Below are positions 12,001 through 24,500 of a stretch of DNA of 64,000 nucleotides, piece by piece (positions within the stretch are counted from its first letter, which is position 1; the number at the start of each line of letters is the position of its first letter). The notes beneath the pieces are model-generated. The model ran no database searches, was not told where the DNA came from, and saw nothing but the letters and a program-made list of their open reading frames with translations. The position numbers were made by a program, and so were the translations under genes. The stretch is from NCBI GenBank assembly GCA_032622095.1, contig CP136069.1, positions 156,415,043-156,479,042 of the forward strand. The letters run 5' to 3'. This DNA comes from Siphonodentalium dalli. Taxonomy: Eukaryota > Mollusca > Scaphopoda > Gadilida > Siphonodentaliidae.

Positions 12001-15000
12001 ACACATCACTTAATCCGACCAAGCCACTGTTGTGGAGACGATAGTCCACAGGCGGGCTCGAACTCATGCTGGTGCGTTAACACCATTACAAGTCCAAAAC
12101 AGTAACCACTGGGCTACCGAAGTGCAAAGAAAGACTTATGTATACTGTGTGCAAAATACAAATAACCCTTTATAGAGAGCACCATAGATATACATGAAGT
12201 CGTGCAATACAGAATGTAGTACAGTTAATATTCAAAACGTTTTCACACCTGAATGAGTGTGTGTGTATATTATAAGTAACCGTGATTGATTAACTTTTTT
12301 GATGCCACCCAACACCAGTAGACAGACCCCCTTGGGTATATTTTGTTAAAACTTTACAGGTGGGTGGACATAAAGTTGGGCTATATGTAACACCTTTGCC
12401 CACTCTGTAGAGCATGGTTGGTGATTTTTTTTTTTTTTTATAATTTAAATTTTGTTTTTTGTTTTAAATAGAAATGGAAATTACTCTTGTTCAAAGTAGT
12501 TAATTTGACAAATATTATATCTTAATTGACAACACACACTGTCATTCTTATATATTAATTAAATGCAGTGATTGCTGATGGCGAAAAAGTTTTCGTTAGT
12601 TTATCGCCGATGGAAGCGTCCCGATTCGAGTAGTAAATATTTACAATTTAGCGTGGTTCAGACAATATTTTCTATGGAGTGGTACGGTCGATTTGCTTGA
12701 GATTTTCGGTGATGTTAGTAGAATTATTATATCCAAGGCTGAATCAATCAGAATTCTATGATTGTATACCAACCAAACACACAAATATAGCAGTACAGCA
12801 ATAGCGACCATGTTCTTTATGCATGCACTTAGGTCCATGTGGGTTCCAATGTTGTGAAATCTGGATAGGTCGACCTGTGCTTAAACTTGTACAACTAAAT
12901 TTAGTCAATTTTAGCTGAAAACTGAATATATTATCAATAACATATGCTCTTCGGTGACCTCAGGATATAATCACCTCATATATATATATATATATATATA
13001 GTACAGACACCTACAGTAGAGTAGTTTAGATGGCAGAGTATATGGTAGAGTTACTCAATTATTATTTACATGTACAGCATTCAGAAAAGGAAAGGAAATT
13101 CAACAGTGTAGTGAGTAGCGCTGAATCTATTACAACAATATTGTCAGCTTTCATCAGGTCCAGACAATAGACAACCAGACACGTCTGTCTTCATAGAGTT
13201 ACACATCCTAGACCAGGGACACCCAATATTTTCGCAAATTTGCAGTGGCCAATCAAATGGTCAATATGCATAAAGGTATGTTTGGCATCAAAAGGGTTAA
13301 ATCAGCACTGCTATGACCTATTTCTCCACCTTCTTTAACCTTCTCTATACAAAATACTGACTGATGAGTAGCAAGCCTGGAGATAGTGTGTGTCATTTGC
13401 AGAATGAGGTCCCCAGAGGTTGAAATTAGTGATGCTATCCAGCACAGCGAGCTATCATCATTAAATTCACTCTCTGGGGACCTCATTCTGCTTAGACCTC
13501 GTCTTCTGGGAAGTATCTATAGTCTCAAATTGACATTGTTTTTAGTTAATTTTTCCCTTCTCTTTGGTTTCTATATCCCCTAATTTGCAGAAGATAAAAT
13601 GCATACCGGTAATCGAGGCGACTTCAATCTGATCCTAGGTCTCCCATAGCAGTTGATGCTTGAGCAGAATGAGGTCCCCAGAGGGTGAATTTGGTGATGC
13701 TAGCATGGCAAGAGGGATGGGAGAATCCATTTAGGATAGAATGGGTTAAAGACTTGATACGACTAACTTGCAATCGTAATAATGAGGATAACTTTTTCTG
13801 AGCTGATATTTTTGTATTTGAAAGAGAGATTACTCACAAGTCAAAATTAGATTACTAGTATATGTTTTAAACCAAACAAACAAAGAAACGAGCAAACAAT
13901 CATTCTAGAAACTAAATTGAATCGATATCGTTATATATTGTTATTATTAAGAAAATATAAATACTCAAAGCAAATATAGTGATCTAATGCACACATATGT
14001 TAATTAGTTGAAGTCGATTTATGAAGTCATTTATGATAGCAAGAACTATTATTGTTATTTAGAAAACCAGGAAGTTTTGATTTTTTAGTGTGAAAAATGA
14101 TTCTAACAGTATATTTTCCAAGAAAGTAAATCAATGCTTGTGGCTGTCAAGTGATCTAGATTTTAATATTGTGTCTTCATTTCTCAAAGAATAAGTTTTT
14201 TTCTAAATTGCCACATATATCAATGTTGAAATAGACCATATATACAGATATATACGTCATTTGAAAGGGACGGGCGGCCTTCGTTGTAGGTTATAATTTA
14301 GAAATAACATATCAAATTATGATAATTTCCTCACAAATATACTAATAATATAGCATGATGATGATATGAATGCGATATTATTCACAAAACACGCTTTGCG
14401 TCAGAGAAAATGCAGGTCGAGTGTTTAGTTTCTCGCAAAAAGCGCAGTGAATTGTTTATTAGCAAAGTCACGATATTGCATCCTTTCCTTGTTTAGATTC
14501 CTGCACATTATAAGTCAGTTGTAAAACCCCTAATTTGGTGTGTCTACAACTTACAACTCACAATACTATCATAGTAAATTTCTTATTTTGTGTGTACATT
14601 GTATTACCATATATAGGTTAGGAGAAAATACCAACTGGATTAAAATATATTCATCTCTTTGCAAGAACAATTATATTATGTACACATTTTCTGTCTGATC
14701 ATTTCAAAATCACGAATAACGTGGATTAGCTGGATTTTCAACTGACAGTGGGTAGAATGGGTCGATTAAAATATAATTTGGTGTGATTTCAATGTGATTG
14801 TTGATAGCTACAATAATTTTATCTTAACCTTCCACAGTGCGATGGAACATTTTGATTGGACGATCGGGCAGTTCCGAGTGTTTGTCTATAAACAAATGGT
14901 TCTGTAACATTTTTGATGTTTGTTTACATAACAATGCATACAAACATGACAATAACATGGAATTTATGCGATATTTATGATTGATATAAGAACAATATTT

Positions 15001-15487
15001 GTCTATTATATAATATTCTTTCTGTTTATGGCGATTTTAGTGGATGTGACTATTTTAACAGCTACACCCACAATGAAGGCCGCCTGTATCTTTAACCCTT
15101 TCTACTAAATGAATTCTCCCATCAGTTATAAAAGTAAACAGAATGGTCTATTTTTCATCTGCAGGTGTGTTCAGGAAATACAAGCAGATGACAAACAGAA
15201 GAACAGTTAATTATGGGTTTAGTCGGAAATATGGCTTGTTGCCATTAATCAGAAAGCTCTCAGTGAGACTAAATCCTGAAAAATTACCCATAATTCTGCT
15301 GTGGTTAAGGAGTCGATTATTTAGGGCATTAATGTATCATTATCTGAACATTTCCTACTAATGGGAACATGATGTCATTGATGTGTGCTCATTTTCCCAG
15401 AACACCCATCCAAATGAATAATAGACCAGTCCAATATATACTTCCATAACTGGGTAGGATAATCTATTTAGCAAACAAAGAATTAAC

Positions 15488-15519
<32 letters not shown>

Positions 15520-18500
15520 GGGGATTGACTAATAATTATGTCTGGTTAGAAAAAAGAAGCTCTGTTTCTAAGTCTACATATCTCGAGGCTTGGCAAACCT
15601 GCACAACCCAAAATGCTGTATAAACAGGGAATAGTCTAGAGTTTAGTTTGCCTGTCATTTGCAGTATGAGGTCCCCAGAGAGTGAATTTGGTGACGATAT
15701 CCTGCACAGTGGGCTAGCATCACCAAATTCACCCTCTGGAGACCTCATTCTGCATGTCCTCATCTGCTATGGGAGACATACTCAGATTATGCAATGTGTC
15801 GTCTGCCAATTTGGGGATATAGAGAAAATAAACTAAAAAAAAATAGAATCTATGTGAAGAAGTTTCTATAGAATTTTGATAATAAAGAAACTTTCCAGAG
15901 AAGATGAGGCCTAAGCAGAATGAAGTCCCCAGAGGTTGAATTTTGTGATTCTAGCCCACTATGCGGGATAGGATCACTAAATTCACCTTCTGGGGACCTC
16001 AATCTGCAAATGACAGACACACTAAACTCAGGTTTGCCAGGGACCAGCCTGGAGTATTCAAATTGGGAGGAGTCAACTCTCCGTTAGTTTATAAGGGATC
16101 AAGCCTTGAAATAGGGTGTCTGTCATTTGCAGAATGAGGTCCCCAGAGGGTGAATTTAGTGATGCTACCCCCGCATAGCGGGCTAGCATCACCAAATTCA
16201 CCCTCTGGGAACCTCATTCTGCTGAGGTGTAAGCCCACTATGCGGGTAGCATCACTAAATTCACCCTCTGGGGACCTCATTCTGCAAATGACAGACACCC
16301 TATTTCACGGCTTGGATAAATGGACTGTTATGAGGTTGAATTCATAAAGGCTGAAGTTCGTTTTTAATCTCAAACATCACCTTTCTGTGATCCAAAATGT
16401 TTATACATCACAAGAGCCCATTTCTTATAGAATTATGCTGAGTAAATACACCATTATAATCATAAAATACACTTCAAATATGCTGTTTTGAAATATTCAT
16501 ACTGGTATATGAGAGAGAAGTCACTTCTCCCTGGGACAAAAATAGGGATAAGTGGCACATTTAGGGAGATTGATTGATTGGGGTTTAACCCTTTACCCGA
16601 CAAACCGGCCAAAACCGGCCAAATAAAGCTTCAACAGCCTAAAATATCTTCGGTCTGTCTCAATAGAACCATACAAATATGGATATCATTGGAACCGGTT
16701 CCTTGACCACACTGTGATAGTTACAGTTATGCCCTGTGCCAATGCATTCTCTTATATATGCGAGTCGACCATAGGTCGCCTCGCATATATAAGAGAATGC
16801 ATTGGCCTAAAAAAAATCTTTTTTTAACACTTTTTCTTACATTCTTTAACAATTTTATAATTTTTAATGTGTTCTCTTATATATGCGAGGCGACCTATGG
16901 TCGACTCGCATATATAAGAGAATGCATTGGCACAGGGCCGTTCTGTTGGGTAAAGGGTTAACGTCATTTTAGAAACAAAGTCATATCACGAGGTTTTTTT
17001 TGGGGTTTTTTTTTAAGGGGGAAGATGTCTCCCAAGTCTCCTATGCTGGTCCCTGTGTATATTAATGTATATAAAGTTTAGATAATTTGTTAATTTCTTA
17101 TATTAACACAATCCCTTTCCTATGTTTTTTTTATAACCTTGGTTGTTGCAAAAATGTGCCAGACGACCGGAAAGTAGCTATTTATAGATGTATTCAGGTT
17201 TCCAGACTAATATTTTCAAAAACGTATTTTGTCTTAATTTATAGCAGTGTATGTAATAAAATGTTAGAATTGAGAAGAACCACCATTAACCATTTCATGA
17301 CAGGAGCTTCCTGAATTTTTTTCGAAAACCCTGTGCCACTCTATTCTCTTGAAAATGTGAGTCGCCCATAGGGCACCTTGCATATATAAGAGAATGCATT
17401 GGCCTAATGCTATTTACCTTGACTTGTAAGCCAGTACATTCTCTTATATATGCTAGGCTTCCTATGAGAGACTCACATATATGATAGTGCACTGGCACTG
17501 GGTATTTATGCTGCATCAGTGGAGATCCGGTCATGAAATGGTTAAGAGACTATCATGTTAGATGTAAAATGGTTATGTTCTGCTCACATATTTTTTATAA
17601 TTTCGATATAATTTACAGGAACATGTATAGCATTAATTTTTTTTTTAAATAAAATAATCATATTTTGTTTTTTTTTAAGCTCACTGAACTGTCTAACAAA
17701 TTTTGAGTAAGACAAAGATATTTTAAATAAGTTGTCGTTATAAGTAGAGGTCTCAAACTCAAATACATCTTTATATATTAAGATGAGAAAGGATGAATGA
17801 GTGGATATCTTTTCTGATGATGTCACAGTATGTCACAGTACAGCACAGGTCAATGAAATATACATGTATATCTGCAGATAACAGGCTATTATAAAACAAA
17901 AAAATATACACGCCTGTATCTTCAGACCATCAAAGGTCCATATTGTTGTTCCTGGGACCAGTTGTACTGTTCTAGGGTCCTGCGAATATTTGAATATGAT
18001 CGAATCGAACAGCGAATCGAATACTGCATATTTTATTTTGAAATAAATGTGAATCTATTAATTAACCCTTTGAGTGCCAGGGGCCGATCTCATCAGCCCT
18101 AAACCTACAAAATAAGTCTATAAGAATATTTTATTAAAATTGTAAAAAAAAAAAAAAATTGTTAGGCCAATGCATTCTCTTATATATGCGAGGCGACCTA
18201 TGGTCGACTCGCATATATAAGAGAATGCATTGGCACAGGGTATATGGGTTGATACAAAAATCGGACCTGGCACTCAAAGGGTTAAAGAGGTATCCAATTC
18301 ACTCTGTTTCCATTATTAAGACTTGTTAACAGATAATTATTTCACTGCATAACATGGTTATAATTAGAAACACATGTATTTCCCAATTTGGAAACAGGCT
18401 AAACTTTTTAATTTTTAATATTTCATGTTTACATCTTTGTTGAATTTCATATTGGCAGCTCAGTCGTTAGCACAATTTAAAGTCTCCAAGTCTGCTCATC

Positions 18501-21500
18501 AAGCTAAAAAAGGATCCATGTTGAAGTTGCTATACTGGTGATTCTTTATGTTTGTTTTTTAGTGTAGTTCGTTAAAGGGACGGTCGGCTTTGTTGTAGGT
18601 TATAATTTAGAAATAACATTTATCAAATTATGATAATTTCCACATGAATATACTAATAGTAATAATGATTCACAAAACATGTTTTGTGTCCAAGAAAATA
18701 CAGGTTGAGTGTTGTTCAGTTTCTCGCAAAAAAGCGCAGTGGATTGTTTATAAGCAGTCACGATATTGCATCATTTCCTTATTTAGATTCGCGCGCATTA
18801 TACGTCGGTTATAAAACACCTAATTTGGTGCGTCTACAACTTACAATGCTACTGATAGCAAATCCTTATTTGGTATGTATTACCATATACAGGTTAGGAG
18901 AAAATTCTCCAGCTCAACGGAACATTTCCATTGGACAATCCGGTAGTTCCAAGTGTTTGTATATAAACATACGGTTCTGTAATGTTTTTGATGTTTGTTT
19001 ACATAACAAAGCATACAAATGTGACAATAACATGCAATGTACGCGATAATTATGGTTGGTATAAGAACAACATATGTCTATTATATAAGCAGATGTGACT
19101 ATTTTAACAGCTATACCCACGCGAAGGCCGCCCGTATCTTTAAATGTGATCTAAATGTGCCCGAAGTCACTACGTTCCAACATGGAGGTTGGTTAGCAAG
19201 CTGAAAATGGTCCCCAAGATGAACTATACTCATAATGTGGAAATGCTTGCATCTGTTGATGATGTACACACCTCTTACCGGATATTCGCAGAGCCCTACC
19301 CTGTTCACATCTCTGATATACCATGACATTTATCAGAAAAGAATACCTCTAGTCGCGAGGCAAAGAAGAAGCAGAACACTAACTTTATCCCAAGGTCAGA
19401 GAAAATATGGAACTGTTGTCCTCGCAGGGATAACTCGGTCACAGTCCGGAACGGCATTGAAAAGTTTGGCTTCTCTATTCTCAGAGTCCGTAAAACATAA
19501 AACTGAGGCAATATTGCCACATCTATAATAATAGTTTGGAGCAGACCAAATTGTCACTAACTTCCCGTCAAACATGTACTTATAACCTGAAAACACACAA
19601 AACATACAAAATATAGGCAAATTTGAATTTTCGACAAAATCAGTTATAAATTTGCAGATGTGGCCCTTAAAGGGGTACTGTACACTAAATCTGGTCATTT
19701 ATGGGGCCATCTACTGTTATACTCAACAGTATAAATGCAACAAATGAATGAATTTGAGCCATGGATTAGTGCCAAATACACTCACATACTCTATGAATGA
19801 TGCAAACCACATGGTAATTATAATGAAAATTATTTTATGACTGGAGTCATAAAATCATTTTCATTATCATTATCAGGTTGTTTGCATTGTTTATAGAACA
19901 CATGAGTGTAATCCATGCCTCAAATTGATTCATTTGTTGCATATATTCTGTTGAGTATAAAAGTAGATGGTCCCATAAATGATATTTTTAAAAATATAAT
20001 ATATATTTCCTTAAAGAAAGCCGAACACTGAACTATATGGATATATGTCCTGCGTTTGTAAACCATAGTAGAAAAGGGGTTAACTTTTTTGTGGTCGCCT
20101 ACGATCCCTCGCAGTCTTCAGTGGCTTGCTCGGATTAGTCACGCATGCGCAGTCCCAATATAACCGACTGAATTCGCCAGTTTATTTTCAACTCAATCAG
20201 GAGATTGGCGAGTTGCGGGGTTGGGAATGGCACCGCCATGGGAGGGCCCTATGATAGTTCAGTGTTCAGGCTTTCTTTAAGGAAATATATATTATATTTT
20301 TTAAAATATCATATTTCCGCTAAAGGAAGCCGTTCACACTGAACTATATGGATTAGAATGCAAGCCCAGGAGGAGGCACGAGCAATAAAGTTAATAGCCA
20401 AATTTTGGAGGGAATGCACTCTTCTAAAACAGATTGTACCTAAATATGAACTCTCTAATGAATCTGTTATGATTAGGTACGTGAAATAACTCATATAATT
20501 AGAGTGCTATATTGCCCAAACATGTACCTCCCCCCCTTGTTTTTGGAAGCAACATCCCAGGTGGTGCCATTCAATTCAGAATTGCGAGCGAACCGAGCAA
20601 TTCTCTGTTCTTCATCCGTCAGTTCTAAGAATTGGTTGAACCGTCGAGACGTAACCGGAGGAGCGTAAACTGGTCCTGCCCTTAGAACAGTTATCACACA
20701 TTCACATGTCCCTGAGGTACCTATGTATCACAATATACACATTGCGTATATATATATATATATATATAAAATGATATAATATATATATCCGGGGGATATA
20801 CATATTAAGTTTTCCTCATGAGACCATGTCAGAAGGCCCTTCCAAAGCTGCGCCCATCAATCTAATGGGCGGAGCCAGATCACAGCTCCCTGTCATGATC
20901 CAACGTATCACTAAATATAGATATACAACCCCACAGAGAACATGTCTCATGTCTCTGAGGTACCTATGTATCACTGTTTCACAAGATATCATTGCAGAAA
21001 CCCGGTGACACAAATCTTTCGCATATATAGATATATAAAATGATATAATAGATATATCATGGTGATATATAAGTCATCATGAGATCATGTCAGAAGACCC
21101 TACTAAAGCTGCGCCCAACAATCCAATGGTCGGAGCCAGAGCAGAGATCCCTAGCACAATCCAATGTATCATTAAAGATATATATATAGCCCCTCAGAGA
21201 ACATGGCCGAACACCGCAGGTGACCAGAGCATCCAATGAGAAAGCAAACCGCTACTCTCAGGTGCCAAAACAATAGTGTCGGTACGAGTATTAATTTTGG
21301 AGAAATTTCCCAACGAGCACCATCCTTTGGAATGGAGACAGACAGCAAAATGTGCAATCACAAGTATTATGTTCAGCCTAAATCCACACACATTACTATT
21401 ATTAGGCCATCACGACCACTAGGCACCTGAGAGCAGTCCGCGTTCCCAGCGGAATACCTACCGCGATCCGATTCTAAGAAATGAAGGTGCGCCTTCTACA

Positions 21501-24500
21501 ACCGAAATCAGTTCAAATGATGTACAATGTAGTCAGATGATGAACACAGGTAAATTTTCACGGTCACCATACGGAATATTCAGGTCTGAGCCTCTGCCCC
21601 CCCAAACATGCAGCAGAACGACCTAGGTGTGTGATAGGTCAGTTAGTGTGAAGCATGCAGCAAACTAGGGGAAGACCCGCTCTAAAAATGGCTCCCCTAG
21701 GAAGGAAACGAATGAAATTATCATCCTCCTAGTAAAGGATACACATCCCTTTATAATGTTGTTTTATTTTAATATTAAGAGCCAAGATAGAGAGGAACTC
21801 CCCCCACCCAAGTGGTCCTGCTTATGGCATGTTTAAGGAAGAGAGGACAAACCCAGCATAGACCGAAATGCACAGTTGGCAGCATGGTTTCAGGCCCTTA
21901 CGATCGGGCATCTGGTGCCATGGGGATGGGATCCCACTTGTACGGGGTGGTCCCCTGTCTGCGTCTTAGGAAAGGTCGGTAATGCTGGTCAATGAGCTTC
22001 CTCGAAAGCTTAGCTGGACAGCGCAAACGTCTTTGCCTGTTTTATTGTCTATGTGCCAGATAATCAAATTGATATGGGCAATAGAAGTATGAAGAGCCAT
22101 GCTGATGGCCTCTTGTCGGAAAGGCTATTGGCAGTGGTCGTGGGACACGTGACAATATAAATGCTTTCCATGTAAATATGCTTCATTCGTGTGTGAAGTA
22201 TATTCGCCATATCAACGGTATGAAAGTTCGGGACACGTATATATTTGAACATTCATTGAGACTCCAGCTAGTCCATGAATACCTTCAAAACACCTACCAT
22301 GCCCTTTATGAACAATGCATGCTGTATTGGATGTACAGCCTGTTCTTGTACCCAGCTCACATTTGATATGGTTACTTGCCATAAATAATGTCTCCCCCCA
22401 CCTTCCTCGTCTTGGAATACCACTGCTATTATATCGTTATTCATTGGGGAACGTCATCCAGGCCACGGTCACCAGTTATTGCCAGTGGGCCAGTTACCTG
22501 GAGGGGTCAAGTCACCACGATTCTAAATACCTGTCAGGCTGGAATCATTCTCATAATTGAATCAAGAAGGGGAAAGGTTTTTCAAACCAAAGTATCTTCA
22601 AATATATTTGTAGATAGTGAAACCATGATTAAACACCGTCAGAGTGACGATAAGCTTCTTGCCTTACTCTAGAGAATGCAAACCGGAGCACCCATGATTT
22701 GTAATTTTGTGTCCCAATTAGAGCCATATCCAGAATTGTAGTAACCCAGCCCCCCCCCCCCCCCCCCCCCCCCCCGCTTCTTTTCGGTAAACCTACACAG
22801 GAAGGAAAGCAATTATGTTTGTATTCCGGAAGGAGACACCATTTAGTCGAGAAACAACCCAGCAATTTTGAAAGGATGGGTTAATTTTGGATACAATTCA
22901 GAATAATAACTAAAATCTGGAATTGAGACAATAGTGAAACTGTCATCACGATTAATTTTAGTGTCATGCTTGCAATCATTAAATGCTAGCAGTTCAAAAT
23001 TTTTGACAGTGAAGTTGAAGCACTGTACGAGAATCGAATCATGTACTCAACAGAATTCTGACTCCTGTCAGATGTCAATCCCTGTCTGAAATTAATGACA
23101 CTAACGAATCTTAGTACGACGACAGTCATTATTTTTCTGATATTGATAAACTGTAGTCTGATAACTTCAAGCGTCGACCAACACATCTAAATCATAGGAG
23201 ACATGTGTGACAGTATTAAAACAGAACACACAAAGTATTTTGTGAAAGCATGTTGTTTTGATGAGATCTAGTGACTCCAGTAGTGTTCTGTAACATGCAC
23301 ACACCTAGGTGTGTACATGGGTCAGCCATTAAGTTTTTATTGTCCACACCCGATTGCACAGCGTAGTGCACCCACGACAACATACCTGAACAAGTGTTGT
23401 AATGGGGAAAGTCAGCATTTGCATTCGGATTTTATTCAGTAATCTCGAATGGGACTTGTTAGCCTGACAAACTTGGTATCGGACCGAGTTCAGAATACCC
23501 TGACCAGGGTGCGATCCCCGGTCCGCTAGCACATGGCTGAGATTGTTACATTGAAGGTGATGCTCCGTTACGAGAATCAAACCATGAACAGAATTATAAC
23601 ACTTGTCCAATATCAATCTCTGTCAATTTATTAAAGTAATAATGACACTACTGTTTTTACATTCACATTGATAAACCCAGATGTAAATTGTAATCAACTT
23701 TTAAGTTCAAATGTGACCAACACATCTGGATCAGTTGTATTGAACAATAAAACAACAAAGTATTACGAGAAAGAATGTTGTTCATAACATTATGATAGAT
23801 AGCGTCAGTAGCGATGGTAATTATTGCTAAATAAATGTCCACGCGTAAATAAATTCCCACGAAATTAGGAGACTTCCGGTAGCGAATCACGTGGCATTTA
23901 TATCTGACAAATTATATCATACCTTATAGGTGCTATAATAATTACATAGATGTATTGCTCACAATAATCTATGCGCCTCGTAAGGCCTTGAAATGGCCGC
24001 TGATTATGGCGAAATGTCGATTTTCAGATTCGAATTTTTTTTAAATCCGCCGCCTATTCGAAAACACGGAACAATTGTATGTTTGAAGCGAAACGGTACG
24101 TGAATTCGAAACAATAATTCTAAAAACTAATGGGTAGGCGACCAGTAATTATTGTATCGATAAATTGAATTTGTTGTCTAGTTGTTAAACGACAAATTCG
24201 GAACAATACTCCCTTTAGACTTCCGTTCGGTTTGGTAGCAGAAAATAAACTGGCGAATTCAGTCGGTTATATTGGGACTGCGCATGCGTGACTAATCCGA
24301 GCAAGCCACTGAAGACCGCGAGGGATTGTAGGCGACCACAAAAAAGTTAACCCCTTTTCTACTATGGTTTACAAACGCAGGACATATATCCATATAGTTC
24401 AGTGTGAACGGCTTCCTTTAGCGGAAATATGGCCATATTTAGTGTACAGTACCCCTTCATCTAGGAGTGAAACATTTTTGGTCAAAAAGTTTGGACACAT

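Larger units (their letters stand above)
20313..24430. mobile_element. Unclassified ~4.1-kb DNA transposon with inverted ends
   Basis: Left end ATTTCCGCTAAAGGAAGCCG with TTCACACTGAACTATATGG; right end is the reverse complement (24390-24428). No transposase is recognised. The interior has two tandem duplications (about 20703-21205 and 23000-23820), a C run (22746-22776) and an exon-like frame at 20491-20697. It may be non-autonomous or of a family I do not know. Confidence 0.65.
19667..24457. mobile_element. TTAA-flanked MITE (family J) split by a 4.4-kb nested insertion
   Basis: An intact copy of this MITE is at 28799-29060. Here the left part 19667-19989 (TTAAAGGGGTACTGTACACT...) is separated from its right terminus 24431-24457 (ggccatatttagtgtacagt). 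The intervening ~4.44 kb (19990-24430) is itself a DNA transposon or a pair of them. Confidence 0.8.

Noticed and set aside
15536..15836. Frames with [11 protein letters not shown] and [13 protein letters not shown] peptides
   Set aside because: These are both strands of the family B hairpin and appear at more than ten places.
22315..22672. 81- and 94-residue overlapping plus-strand frames
   Set aside because: Inside the 4.1-kb transposon, in different frames, with no family resemblance. Insufficient to call coding.
23480..23540. Possible tRNA/SINE B box at gggtgcgatccccggtcc
   Set aside because: No matching A box at the right distance and no cloverleaf.
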